DNA of 64,000 nucleotides from Epiperipatus broadwayi. Taxonomy: Eukaryota > Onychophora > Udeonychophora > Euonychophora > Peripatidae. The stretch is from NCBI GenBank assembly GCA_028023455.1, contig JAQFVV010012497.1, positions 434,001 to 498,000 of the forward strand, written 5' to 3'. The notes beneath the pieces were generated by a model. That model saw only the letters and a list, made by a program, of their open reading frames with translations, made no database searches and had not been told where the DNA came from. The position numbers and the translations under genes were made by a program. Shown one piece after another: positions 11,620 through 24,892 of this stretch; the stretch's first letter is position 1; each line of letters begins with the position of its first letter.

Positions 11620-11945
11620 ATATATTAATAATAATCTACTGAAGTAAGCAGAAAATAAAATATTCTTACTACATATCATATAGTGATAATATCCTCATTG
11701 TAAAGCACAGATGTCTATCTACAATCAAAGTGGAATAATTTATTAAGCACATTGTTTTGTAAATTGTTATATAAACTTGGGCATATATTAATATTAATCT
11801 ACTGAAGTAAGCAGAAAATAAAATATTCTTACTACATATCATATAGTGATAATATCCTCATTGTGAAGCACAGATATCTATCTACAATCAAAGTGGAATA
11901 ATTTATTAAGCACTTTGTTTTATAAATTGTTATATAAACTTGGGC
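11620..11945. repeat. 163-bp tandem duplication
   Basis: The unit with aatctactgaagtaagcaga starts near 11633 and again near 11796. The copies differ at only a few positions (for example cacagatgtctatc against cacagatatctatc). Intronic and noncoding. Confidence 0.9.
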
Positions 11946-12644
11946 ACTAATTGTAGATCTATATAAGTTTTCATAAAATGTCTGCCTTTGCCAATGATTT
12001 TGTATTGCTGTTAATCATTTCTTAATAAATCAATTGTTTTCTCGGTAGTGTTATTCATTTGGGAATATTGAACTTTTGTGGACTCGTATTTATGCTGAAT
12101 CTTGGGGGTTCTAGGGACGACATTAATTATAATCTCAGACAACATATTTTATTTTAATATAATTTTTTTTTACGCCATCGGCCAATACAGTTGTCTAAAT
12201 TTAACCAATAAAGAAGTTTTCATTGCATTTATCAAAATAAAGATATTTTTTAATGCTAAATCATACTAATTACAAAGTAGTTTGATAATGACAACTTCTT
12301 CTAATACTGAATCTGCATACCCAATATTTTGAACATCCACTGAATTAAAACTGACACGTTATCTCATAAGTATTTGAAGTGATTGGAATTGTGCGTGTGT
12401 GTTTTTTTTTAAATATTTTTTCAACCCAAATAATATGGGTCTTACCTTAAAACTAACTACTTGTAATTCATCCAAATGAGATTAGTGTATTACTTGAAGG
12501 TTTGTTGACATATTTAAGCCTTAGGGCACTATTCCAAATATTAATTCTTGATTATATTAACTAACAATAAATGTTAAAATTAAATCTTTTATATTGTGTT
12601 TGAATTTTTTTTTTTTTTTGCAAATCATGTCTATTTATTTGCAG
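11946..12644. other. intron end before the zinc-finger 4 exon
   Basis: AT-rich intron ending in a long T run and the tttgcag acceptor. Nothing else recognised. Confidence 0.7.
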
Positions 12645-12780
12645 ATACAAATTACGTTTTAGCTACTTATAAAACAGAACCATGTAAAAGACCACCAAGG
12701 TTATGTAGGCAAGGTTATGCCTGTCCACAATACCATAACGGTAGAGATCGACGGCGAAGTCCTTGTAAATTTAAATATAG
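12645..12780 (+). CDS. unk: unkempt exon: zinc finger 4
   Basis: This 136-bp exon lies between a polypyrimidine tract ending in tttgcag and a gtaagt donor. It starts with two bases finishing a codon and ends with two bases (AG) of an Arg codon completed by the next exon. It encodes TNYVLATYKTEPC followed by a stretch with LCRQGYACPQYHN, giving the CCCH ligands Cys, Cys, Cys, His of Unkempt finger 4, then a basic RRRSP-KYR tail. The match to the family is nearly residue for residue (YKTEPCK-PPRLCRQGYACP). In vertebrate Unkempt, as I recall it, the basic tail reads RRRSPRKHKYR; here it reads RRRSPCKFKYR, an extra Cys. Nothing upstream in the window encodes the preceding fingers. Confidence 0.95.
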
Positions 12781-14149
12781 GTAAGTTTGTAAATCCATAG
12801 TATTTTTATTCATAAAAAGTCTTTCCTATTCTCCTTTCTTATATTGGAAACTATTGAAGTAATATTAATAATATATATTATATTATAAAAATGATTACAT
12901 TTTATGCATCTTTGCAATTTGTATAATGAGATAAAAATTGCAAAATAAGTAATGGTAATCAAATTAAGCTCATGGAAATTTGTTAAGCAAACAATCTGTT
13001 TTCATGTAGGAGAAAAAGCAGCTAATTATTCAAAGTTAACTGTTATAAAAATATATGTTTTAAATCTCAGGAAATATACCTGTAATAAAAATATATATTT
13101 TAAATCTCAATAAATATAGGAAACAATTAAATATGAAGTTTTTTTTTTAAAAATATCAAGTTTTACTATAGATTTCAAACAAAAACAAAATTTTCCTATT
13201 GCTGATTTTACAATAAATATATATCAAACAGATTTTTTAATTTGACTGAATTTAAACCCTCTATTGTTTGATATATATATATATAATTTGGGCCCAATTT
13301 CCCTAATCATATTTTGTAAGTATTTTAATCTCAGTGGGTTTTTCTTTTAATCTTATTTTTTAAAATAAATATGGCCATTCTGACTCCAGAAGTAGAAAAA
13401 AAAAACATAGAAAGATAAAGTATTAAAGATTAGAGATTAACTATAACGTAAGAGCTTGTGAAATCAGGCCCTGTATTAGTACAAGTGATTGGAGATGAAA
13501 ATGGAGAGAAAATGAGAGTTAAAAATGATAATTAATTTAATTATAAATGTTAGTAAGAATTATTAGTGAAATAATTTAAAATGGTAACTTTCATTTAATC
13601 ATAAAGATATTTCTGAACAAATAAATATTATATGTAAATCATATTTGTTATTCAAACATTATATGTATTATTTACATGTCTATTAAGTATATATAAATAC
13701 TTAGTAGACTACTAGATTAAATGATAATATTCACTATTGTCATGTAGCATGTTAATAAATATAAACGAATTACATTTCTATGACAATTGTAATAAGTATA
13801 CGGAAAATTTGCTAGTGCTATTTTATTATTTATAATTCAGTACTATTATTTATGGATGACAACTCACTCCCTTTTTATTATGCTATGATTATGATACTAT
13901 ATGAATTGAAAGTACTTAGCTTCAAATAAAATCCTACGTTTTCAAACCAAAACTATTTATTCCTCAAATGTTTTAACATTTGCTTATTCATTATTATTTT
14001 AAAATAAACTGGTATTTCACTATCAGTTTTATTTAATCATTATTTATTAAAACATACATATTAGTTAAAACTCAAATTCATAACTATCAAAATAATTTCT
14101 TATTCAAAATTTATTTAATTAGTTGGTATATAATATTCATTATATACAA
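12781..14149. other. start of the 21-kb intron
   Basis: AT-rich sequence without recognised genes or repeat termini, apart from short AT microsatellite-like tracts near 13270. Confidence 0.6.
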
Positions 14150-14606
14150 CAGGGGTGTTCAACAAATCGATCGTGATCTACGAGTCGATCGCAAGCCAAT
14201 TTTGGTCAATCACGAGGCCAATCTGGCAAGATTTGTCGGGTAACGATTGAAACAAATTAAGTCAAGTTTTTTTATTTTTGTTTTTGTTCTAAATTTTTTT
14301 TCAATTCTAGATAGGTGAAGTCCACTAAGTCATATCATTATTGAAAATGATATTTTTAATCTTGACTTAATGTAGCAAATTTGAGTTAATAAATATTGTT
14401 AATAATTATTCATGTTGCTTTAATTCCCCCGGACATGAGTTTTTTGGTCCGTTAAATAATTGTTATTTTTTACTAGGTAGATATATAAAAATAGTATGTA
14501 TTTCACACCTCCCTCCACTTAGACTGCGCCTATGACAACAAATCAATCGCAACACATTTTTAAAATAAAAAATACATCTTATGAACACAAAAGTTGGCCA
14601 TCCCTG
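14150..14606. mobile_element. hAT-type MITE with 8-bp target duplication
   Basis: The element begins CAGGGGTGTTCAAC and ends GTTGGCCATCCCTG, the inverted termini typical of many hAT elements. It is flanked by a perfect 8-bp duplication, atatacaa, at 14142-14149 and 14607-14614, the size expected for hAT transposases. At 457 bp it has no transposase and must have been mobilised in trans. Confidence 0.9.
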
Positions 14607-14614
14607 ATATACAA

Positions 14615-15780
14615 CATTGTTACTGAGACATTACATATCTAATGTTTTAAGCATTAAAACTTCTGTCAAATTGATTATTGTTGTAATACTGATTGTAGTT
14701 AAATATTATTTTTTTAGAATATTGTTAAAAAGTAATTTTTAAAAAATGACAAAGTCTAGAATTCCAAGTTTATGATTATGTCACCAATTCTGTCACATCT
14801 GAAGCTCCAACTTCCATATAAAGTCCCAAGCAATAAACCATTTGATTAGTTTTATTTACTTCTTGTATGGATTTTTTTTTTTTAACACAATTTAAATATT
14901 AACAAAATATCATAAAGGAATTAATAGAGATTCCAAATTACAAGAAAGAATCATATCACATTTAATTTGCTTTTTCAGTTTTCCCATTGTAGCCATAGGT
15001 TTAACAGTCATTAACTATGTGTTAGTTTGTGTTTGCCCACATCTACATAGATCAGTGGTTGTTAAATTTCATTTATGTAGTAGAAGAGTATATTTGTGTT
15101 TATATATATGTTAACTTTTCTGTCTCAAGACATAATGTGGTAACTGTACAATAAGGTACTGCAACAAAACTGTAATATATTCATCATCATTGTTTGTACT
15201 TAGTCACTAGCTCTATTTAATCTAACATTTCAATATTTAGAGCTACATTAATGCTAGAGATTTGTATCTAATTAAGATAATAGATTTTTAAAATCATGTT
15301 TAAATTAGAATATAGTGGTGTAGGTGTAAAATGATTGCTTTTAAAAAGATTGTCAGAAAATGAAATGTTTTTTTTTTTTTTGATAATTTGTCTTAGACTT
15401 TTTTGAATTGTCTTATTTATTTATTTATTTTTAAGGAAGTTAGTAATTAATTATTTAACAGCTGTCTTACTGACTTAGAATTGATATTTCCTGGTCAGGC
15501 TTGATTGTGACCTCTACAAAGAAGTTGTAAATGATTAATAATGTCATTGTTATAACATATTTACATACTGTATGTGTGTGTGTGTTTGGATGCACTTTTT
15601 TTTTAAGCAAACTAGTAAATAACTTTTTGGTACACTATAATTTAACTATTGGAGAAATTCATAGAGCCAAAGCATTTCTCTTCTGTGAAATAATTAAGTT
15701 TAGTCAATTTTGTGAAAAGTTTGTGTTCTCTGCCTGAACAGACCAGATTTTTTCAAATGAATCTTTTGGTAATGCCAAAA
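14615..15780. other. AT-rich intron, nothing recognised
   Basis: No exon-like sequence. It holds T runs, a short TG tract near 15570 and no clear repeat boundaries. Confidence 0.5.
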
Positions 15781-16290
15781 CATTTTTATCCTATTCTAAA
15801 GCCATCTATTATGAGCTTGAGTAATTAATGAACACCATATGGTTGGTATAGTATTACAGTATCTCTATTTCTGGACTGATTCTTTGGTTTTGGCCTTTAT
15901 GGATTATGACTAGGATTCAAAGATGGAATTGATGTAGCTAGAAGCCAGCTTTTATTCACTTATACTGTTCAAACTAATAACCTGAAATTAAAAAAAACTC
16001 TTAAAAGATTTTGAACCCAGATCTGACCATATAAGTGAGATTATGACGTTATCAACAATATATGCTTTTTGTGTGCTTTCAAGAGCAGCTATTTTCACCC
16101 TATTCTAAAACTGTCTACTGTAAAGCTTGAGTAATTTAATAAGCACTAGATGACAAATTTATAATAAACTATATATATATTTAATTTCATGTTATTAGCT
16201 TGAATAGTATAAATCAGTAAAAGGTAACTTCTAGCTACTATTGAAACCACACAAAAAGCACATATTGTTGGTAATATCATAATGTGTTTT
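15781..16290. repeat. repeat cluster with direct and A-B-A'-B' inverted blocks
   Basis: A direct repeat links 15783-15835 and 16093-16146 (ctattctaaagccatctatt against ctattctaaaactgtctact, both followed by gcttgagtaatt). Block A (15936-15991, with ctagaagccagcttttattc) returns inverted at 16180-16237. Block B (16037-16080, with atgctttttgtgtgctttc) returns inverted at 16243-16285. The order A-B-A'-B' is the same as in the element at 1613-2273. Noncoding; family not recognised. Confidence 0.65.
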
Positions 16291-19200
16291 ATGACATTCC
16301 ATATTTAAGCTTACATTGTTTTAAAAGATAATTTGTTTATTAGATATTTATATATATATTTCTTCCACTTGCAATGAATGTTTATGTCCAAAGAGTGTAG
16401 GAAAATGAATTCCAGTTTGTGAGAAAGAAAAAAAGGAAGATGATGCTTGGGAAAATATTTTGAAACATTTCAAATGATATAATTTATGCTGGTTATGTCA
16501 TTGGATGTCAAGAAATTCCTCTATTCTTGGAACTACCAATACAAGAATTCTTGAAAGGGTTTGATTGGAAATGTTGTTACAAAATGATGTATAAATAGGT
16601 AATTATGAAGTTCAACAGTAAAATGTATGAACTGAAGGAAGGAAAGAGACCAAAATTTAAATGATGGGTTGGATTCATTCAGAAGAAAGTCATAATATAA
16701 ATGCCAATAACTGTTGAAACAAAAGTAAATCAGAAGTTGTATTAACTTGGAATTGATTAAAAAAGATAAACATACAAAAAAAAAATGAATGGAGAAGACA
16801 AATATAGTTTATTAATACTGGAATGAACTGCAGAATATTTAAGTAGAAGCATAGAATAGTGATAAAATCTTAGTATATCATATTGGAGGCTTTGGTGTTG
16901 AGGCAGTTTGTGTGTTAGTGATAATGATGCAGTTTAATGCTTTGAAAAATATTTAATAGCATTAGGTTAAAGAAAAACATTGCAAAACAATTAGCCTGAT
17001 CAAAGAATTTTTAATGAACTGAATAAATCTGTATCTGACAAGATATTTTTAAGATTAAAAAAAAAACTTGAAAAAAAAAAGTAAGATTTTTAAAAATAAT
17101 TATTTGGTTTGAGAAATTCAATTTAGTAATAAACTTAAATTATGATAGTTGGAAAAGAGTGATTTGGGGAAAAAATTATATTGTAAAGTACAATAATTAA
17201 ATATTATTTTCCTTTTACGTATATGTAATGCATAAATAAAATCATTAAATATTTGACATGAAACAAAGTATACTTTCAAGATATTCAAAAGTTGTCAAGT
17301 AGGTTTTCATTATTTTCACACCATATTCATGATAAGTGTTACTCTAATGTTGCACTAATGACCACATATAATTAAAATTATAACTATAATTTAATTGAAT
17401 CTATTGAAGCATTGGTTGAGGATGTGATTTGAATTAGAAATGAACTTGCAAATATTACAAAGAAATTATATTTATAAAGGTTTGATTTTTTGATCCAAGA
17501 ATATCTATATACATTTTTAATATTTCTCATTTTTATGAAAAACTCATCCATGTGAAAGTAACATTAATAAAATGTTATTGGGAAAATAACAAAAAAAAAA
17601 ATATAATATTGTAAGAACTAAAACCATGTATGAATAAAGAAAAAAACAAAATGAATTAAATTTAGAAATATATATAATGTGTAATAAAGTTTTTATAGAA
17701 TTAGAAAATATTAGGCATAGTTTTGTGTGATGTGATGCACTGGGAAGTAGCATGTCATCAAAAGTCAGCTGCAAAAAAATGTATCACAAATTATTGTGTG
17801 TGTATGTGAGTAAACATATTACTTTTATTCCATTTTTCCAAAATTGCTTTTGTTTTTTTATTTTAGTTCTTTCCTCAAACAAACTACCGTATCCTATGTT
17901 AAGCCTAGAACACCCAATCCCTTTCCATAAAATTCAGCATATTTCATACACTATAATAACAAAAAGTGTACATCTTTTAATTATATTTGTTTTTATAATT
18001 ATTTTTCATTTCAAGATTTTCTTCTAAATTATTCAAAGGTGCTCTCAGTTTAAAATAAGAGTTATAGATCACACGACCCAATTGTTTTAAGCTTGTAAGA
18101 TATAAACAATGAGCATTGCCAATTGCTCAACAGGCTTTGTGATAAATACTTAGCCAGAGAAAGTATTTAAAACATCTCTGTCAGGAAACCCCTTCCCCCC
18201 AAACCTCTGACCATGGTTTCATGCATTGGCACTCCTCAGAGAGGCGCTAGGGTAGCTTCAGACACTAGATCTAAAAATACCAACCCAAAGCCAGCATTTA
18301 TTTAAAAGTTATCTATTGAGTGTAAAATCTGAAATTTTCAGACACTGTCTTCAAACCCAGCTATCCAACTCAAATAGCTATATGGGACTGAAAAGAATAT
18401 CATTAGCAAAAAATAGTGCTTTTAAAAAATATTGTTTCTCACTTTCTCTATCGGGGACTTTTAGCTACTAATTGTAATTTATTCACCAAATCCTGTATGT
18501 AAATTATAAATAACATTCGGGTCAAAAAGATATCCTTGTCTTAAAACTGTTTCACTCATTAACTTAATACTTTCTAAAGAATCTGATTCTTATTTTAATC
18601 TTAATCAAAACTATCCATACTTTTTCTCTCCAGATTCTTCTATAATTTTTTCTTTACTATCTTATCATGTTTTTGTTTTTTTTTAATATTTAAAGAAAGT
18701 ACCAAATATGCTATTCAATTTATATTCCTCTATTTCTTAGAACAAAATAAATGTTTTTTTTTTCTTAATCTCTGATCATTTCTAACACAAATTTACATTC
18801 CCTCTACAATATGCCAATGGTGTATATTTATATAAATATCCTGGGGTTTTCCTTTACTTTTAAAAATCATTCTTATTCTATTAATTTTATACATATATTT
18901 TGCCCTATCATAATTTTTTAACTTCTACTTATCATTACAAAATCTGTAGTATTTTAAGAATTATGTGTTGCCAATGTGTATTGGCTCTTATATACACATT
19001 CAATTTTTAATTCAATTTTTCTATAGTACTTGTTAATTTTGTATCTTTATATTATCTGCACCATCTATTTTTTATTTGCACATGAATTAAAATTTCCCAC
19101 AGTGATAGTACTATATTTTTAGGCATAATATAATAAATTTCAGAGCTTTAAAAAAGGAACTTATTTTAAAATAATATTTTATATGATGTATGTTACATTT

Positions 19201-20326
19201 ATTTTTATCCTTTATATGTTGATATCTATATACAGTACTATGATTTTTTGATGTAAGAATAACCATATATGTATGAACACTCAACTTTTTTTTATTTATT
19301 ATATATGTTATCTAATTGTTAATTTTATTTGAAATAAATTGATGCTTATAATTTAAATGCTTATTAGTCATTATATAGTTAAGTAGATAAATGGATTAGA
19401 TAGATAAGATTGCATAGATTAGTTAAATTAGATAAAAAAAAAAGCATGTAAAGATATATGTATCTTTTTTGATGAGTATAGCAATAACATTGTTCAAGTT
19501 CTATATCTGTTTATACTTGAATGAATGTTGACTGCATTAAAATGATATCAGCTGCTCTTTAAATATACAGATTTCAATTTTATCTTATCAAAAATATTTT
19601 TTTTAAAAAAATCTTACACTTGAAATCTATGTTTCAAAATATGTTACATTTTTCTATTAGAACAACAACCCTTCTTAAGGACTGGCCAAAGATACAAACT
19701 AGGCTTTTTAAATCTTTTTTTTTTTCAATTATCAGTTTTATTAATAAATATTGAATCTTCTAAGTATTATTAGTTATCTTATAGAAAATGTACACATACA
19801 TTGTGCATTTCTATATTAATTAAAATAAATAAAACTTAAGTTATACTGCCACAAATCATTGTATTTTTGAATACAAAAAAGTTTTTTTTTTTTTTGATAG
19901 ATTTAGTGTCCTCTTCAGTGAAATGTTAATAACTACTTGTAGATTTTTTATTCTAAGTACAACCTCCTTTTTTTTTCTCTTCTGTATAACTGTTTTTTGC
20001 ATTATATTTAATAATGTAAAAAAAAAAAAAACAATATTATTACACCCTTATAACTAACTATATTGACAATTTAAAAACTATATTGACAATTTAAAAATAA
20101 AGTTTTTTATTTATAATTTACATTATAATTAATATAGGTTTGTATAAAATTGTCTTTTTTGTTTTGTTTTGTTTTAATATGACATACACACATCTAGTTA
20201 TAAATGAAATATAATAAATATAACATTTCTCCTCATTCATATAGCATAAAGATTTATGAAGTAAACTATGAATATACTGTATATATAATCCCAGTGCATA
20301 GCGCTATACTGAAAAATAAACATACA
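16291..20326. other. AT-rich intron, mostly unrecognised
   Basis: About 4 kb of AT-rich sequence with long A and T runs. A relatively C-rich patch lies near 18180-18260. A stretch near 16430-16760 may be badly decayed mobile DNA, but no motif is firm. No unkempt-like exon seen. Confidence 0.5.
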
Positions 20327-20508
20327 AATATTAAGCATTAAATCACCCCCACATGGTTAAGAAATCCAGTACCGCCCTCTGTGAACTAATATATAAATAC
20401 ATTAGAGTTCGTATTTCAAAATAGCCAGCTCTGATGTATTTATATATTAGTTCACAGACAGCGGCACTGGATTTCTTAACCATGTGGGGTGGTTTAATGC
20501 TTAATATT
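20327..20508. mobile_element. short palindromic MITE-like element
   Basis: A 182-bp near-perfect hairpin: aatattaagcattaaatcac at the left pairs with its inverse at the right end. The arms (about 75 bp) include atggttaagaaatccagtac and ctaatatataaatacat. The loop is about 30 bp. The target duplication is not clear in the AT-rich flanks. Confidence 0.8.
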
Positions 20509-20697
20509 TATATATATATGTACAAAACATCTATATAGTTAATTAACAATTAATTATTTAAACATGAATAGAAAATTATACAATCCATGTGCATACATAG
20601 AGTTTTGTATAATGATTGTGCATGTACATGTCTGTTAATTATAATTCCTACATTTAATATTGTAAAGATATATATTACACAAGCCTATATTAATGAT

Positions 20698-21944
20698 CTT
20701 CTACTCATTTCATGATGTCATCTCTCTTTTTAGAAATAGTTCCATCTTTTTTTTCTTATGGCAGATATAAATTTCCTATCAATACCAAAATGTTGTTTTA
20801 CACTCTTGAGATTTTTATTCTATTCTACAGCTTTCCTTGCTAGTTCACAATTGTAATTTCTTATATCATTATCAACTCTTTTCTGCACCATTTTACAAAA
20901 TTCTAGATATTCAATTCTTTTAAATGCATCATTTGTGTATATCTTCATATTCCTCCTTTTCTTCATAAATTCTTTAGTCTCTGTAGAAATTTTATTGCTC
21001 AATTGCTGCATGTTCCTATCAGCTATCTTTGTTGCAGTTTTTAAAAGTGTATCAGTTATTTTCTTATTAATTTCATTCCAATTTTACAGCAGTGTTACAA
21101 GAAGTATTTTGTGGATTAAAATGGGAAGCTAAAGGAGTTAAAGTAAATGGAGATTATTTAAGTCATTTAGATTTTCAGATGATGTAGTTGTTTTTGCAAA
21201 TAATGCTTTAGAGCTTCAGCAAATATTGCAGAAGTTATCAGATGAAAGTAAGAAAGTAGGACTAAAGATAAATATTAAAAAAAACTAAAGTAATGTTTAA
21301 TGGATTTTCTCAAAACATGAAAATAAAGATTGATTATGATGAATTGGAAGAAGTTAATAACTACAAATATCTTGGTCAGATTATAATTACAGGTAGAAAC
21401 ATAGTGGATGATATTAATCATAGAATTAAACTTGGCTGGATGCTTTTGGTAGAAATAACTTGATACTAAAAGGAAATATACCTATGTGTTTGAAAAGGAT
21501 GCTTTTTAATAAATGTGTTTTGCCAGTTCTTACTTATGGATCGGAGACTTGGACACTTAATAGAAGAGCAATATAGCGATTCCAGACCACTCAAAGAAGT
21601 ATGAAGAGATGCATGTTGGGAATAACAAGAAGAGATTGTAAACACAATATATGGGTAAGAGAACAAACAGTTGTTACTGATCTCATTGAAAAAATTAAAA
21701 GACAAGTGGAGTTGGGCTGGACATATTGTTAGAAGAAGTGATAATATATGGACAATTGAAATCTTAATCTGGATTCCAAGAGATTGTAAAAGATCCAGAA
21801 AGAGACCACATGTGAGATGGATGGATGACATAAGAAAGTCCAGAAGTGATGTAGAGAAGAGAAGCTAAAAATCGGAGAAGATGGATTGAACTTGGAGACC
21901 TTCATTCTGTAGTGGATTGATAATGGTTTTCAATGATGATGATG
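20698..21944 (+). mobile_element. RTE-type LINE copy with 5' inversion (twin priming)
   Basis: The insertion is flanked by a perfect 11-bp duplication, atattaatgat, at 20687-20697 and 21945-21955. The right part (about 21086-21944, + strand) encodes the end of an RTE reverse transcriptase, in several frames: GDYLSHLDFSDDVVVFANNA, KIKIDYDELEEVNNYKY, and the C-terminal WAGHIVRRSDN and RPHVRWMDDIRK segment. It ends in a GAT-type tail. The left part (20698-21085) encodes an earlier piece of the same protein on the opposite strand (NMKIYTNDAFKRIEYLEFCK). About 700 bp between the two parts is missing relative to the copy at 61850-64000. This inversion plus deletion is the hallmark of twin priming. 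The frames are broken, so the copy is dead. Confidence 0.9.
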
Positions 21945-21955
21945 ATATTAATGAT

Positions 21956-24892
21956 AAATAATGTAAACTATAAATAGAAAAAAAAAAATTAATTACTTTA
22001 AGTTTGGCAGTATGGTTATATATATATTTAAAATCATTGTTATCTAATATATATGATCATTATTTGAGAAAAGAAGTAAACATTAAAAAAAATCTAGATT
22101 AGTAATTTATAATTGTTAGTAATCATTTTCAATTATATATAGTGTGCCATTACAATTTAGTCATTAGATAAATTTGTAGCAATGTGCATGAAAGAAAATG
22201 TAAAACAAAAATCATCATCACATTTTTATATAGTAAATAAAGCTGTATGGCATCCAAGTTTAAACCCTACAAGATCAAGTTTTAAAAGCTTAAGACAGAG
22301 AGAGAGAGAGAGAGTGGGACAACAGTTATATTCTTTATTTGTTTGTGTGTTGATAGAAAACTCAAAAAGAGTAATACACACATTTAGATTTTTCAATATT
22401 TAAATTTTTGTTAAAAAGTAGAGTAATAACACATATATAGGAAGTGTGTGTAAACTGTTTAATTATCATTGTATATTTCAAATATTAAACTCTCTTCAAA
22501 GCTAACCTACATTTACTAAATTCTAATATTTTATTCTATTTCTATTTTATTATTATCTGTTTCTATTTTTGTTTTTCTATGATTGTAATATTATGATTTC
22601 AAAATGATTATAATTGGGGATTGGAAGGTTAAAAATTTAATTTTAAATATTAAGGTCATAATTTCTAAAAAACATTTAGATTATTGTAATAGGCCAGCTT
22701 TATAAATGAGTTGAATAAGTGTGTGTGTACATTACATACATAAATGTACATTTTATTACATATTGAAAAAGAAAGGGAAGATCTATTAAATTATATATGT
22801 TTTATTTTTTTAAAACAATTTTGTTTTTATAAAAGTTGGTTTTCTGTTAAAAACTTAGACAGTTGTGACAGATACATTGAGAAAAAAAAAGGATTAAGAC
22901 AATTTTTACTTCAAAACAGGATTAGTCTGAAAAATCAAGGTAGTGTGATTTTTAAATATGTTTCCAAAGAAAGTCACACTATCACTCTAATTGGATGAGT
23001 TGACTCAAAAGTATGTTGGGCTAGAAAAAAAAAATATATTTTCATCTGGAGGATCCCAGGACCTGCCGGAACCAGCACATCATATAAAGAAAAAAAAAAG
23101 GAAATGTCTTGTCTGAAATTATAATATTCTACACCGTCTTACTGACTGAGAGAAATAAGATGTTTTTAAATAGAAAGAAGAAAGAATTCACCTGCATTTG
23201 AAGGCGATCAAAAGAAAAACAATTAATCTACAAATAAATGTTAAACATCGAGTTCAATTAAATCCAGTAACTGAGTTTGAACCCATGAAAAATTATAAAT
23301 GTGAAAACAACTGCTGTACTTCATCTACTAACAGAATCATGCCTGACAGGAAGAGAAGAAGAGTTAATATAATGATTTCCAATTTGTCCACTAAAGTAAA
23401 TAACCTCAATAGAATCATCATCATCAAATAATTATACACCTCAAGAAAGAGATTGTTCCAAAGTAAAACGGAAATGGTAGCTGCAAAATATAGACATTAA
23501 ATAAGATAAATTTGACTCATTGGAAGTCGCTACAAAGAATAGAACTGGTAATATAAATTTTTTTATATATATTTTCTTTATAATATCAGAGACTTAGCAA
23601 AACTTTAGCAACAGAGTGGTATATTTTTGTTTAAAGAACTTTTAAAACAACCAAGATCAATTGAAACCCAGAATTTCTTAATAACGATAAACATAAGCTT
23701 CATTCATGATTTTATATGTACTAAAATTATGATTGTTTATTAACTTAAAGTTATGAAAGGTTATTAATATGTAACATTTTTTTATTATTATTATTTTGTT
23801 TTAAATAATATTTTTGTTATTATGGGGATAAAACATGCACATACATAATAATATAATACTTGTTGCATATATGTGATTGTGTGTGAATGTAAAACAATAG
23901 GCAATATTAAGAATATTAGAGTATTGTTAAAGTATAGCATTTCAGAGGGTAGAAGGGAGGGGGAGAAAAATAATTTAAAACTTGTTCTGGAAATCTTGCT
24001 CTTTCACTTCTACTAACATTTTTTTTGTCATTCTATTTTACATGTTAGATTATAAAGGTATGTGTGCAAAAGAGAAAAGAGAGAGTCAAAAAAAAGAGTG
24101 TTTATTTATTTTTTTTAGATATTTTCTGGTGGAGTGAAAATCCTAGCAAATTTGACATCTAATTTAACATAAAATTATACCAGTTACAGGAAAGGGGGAA
24201 GAATTTAAAATTAATGTTATGATTTTAAAATCATCAATTATGATCATTATTGTTATTATCCATATAAATTTTCATGTATGTCTAGAAATTTTTATGTATA
24301 TGTTAGAAATGCAGTAATAAATATTAGTTTGTTTTATTAAACAGAGGCGTATATATTTCGTTAAGAGTAGTCTTTATTAAGTGTGATCATTCATCATCAA
24401 GGTGAATATTAGCTATTAAGTTCCAATTAGATATACTAAGATCAGCCACTAATTATTTATTTCTGAAACTAAATTTTATGATTAGGCTTAGTCCTCAAGC
24501 TGTAGTTGAAACCATTATCGTTATCATTGTCATCATCACGTTTTAATTAATGAGATAGATAAATGTTTAAAGGCCATAAATAAATAGTAATTTCATGGTA
24601 TTTAGTTGACATTTGTGAATAATTGTAATAACCACCATCCCATCATCTATTTCATGCAAGGATGGGTGAATTGCCATCCTAAATTATTAATAGTAATCTG
24701 TAGCTAGTAAAACTTATAAAAAAAAAATATTGAAACGCATTTATTATGTTAAGATCTAAGAAATGATTTCTGTCTAATGAAATTTATATACTCCACTTTA
24801 GTTTAAGGATGATTTATGTTTACCTAAATATTAGTGCATACAGTGATATGGATCTAAAAGCAAAATCCTTCATTTTATTAGAAATAAAGTAC
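21956..24892. other. AT-rich intron with short tandem repeats
   Basis: A GA microsatellite lies at about 22295-22316. A CAT/ATC-rich stretch followed by catgcaaggatgggtgaatt (24510-24670) could be a very old SINE. No exon detected. The small open frames here (for example 23198-23431) show no family similarity. Confidence 0.5.

Noticed and set aside
17752-18027. 91-codon frame on the + strand
   Set aside because: Phe/Ile/Leu/His-rich composition typical of AT-rich noncoding DNA; no motif, no splice context.
18180-18260. C-rich patch as a possible exon or CpG-type element
   Set aside because: No open frame with splice borders and no recognisable motif; too short to support a call.
21466-21831. 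121-codon frame on the - strand
   Set aside because: It is the antisense of the RTE reverse-transcriptase C-terminal region, whose sense strand gives the recognisable protein.
23198-23431. 77-codon frame with CENNCC
   Set aside because: No recognisable zinc-binding pattern or homologue; no flanking splice sites that would fit unkempt.
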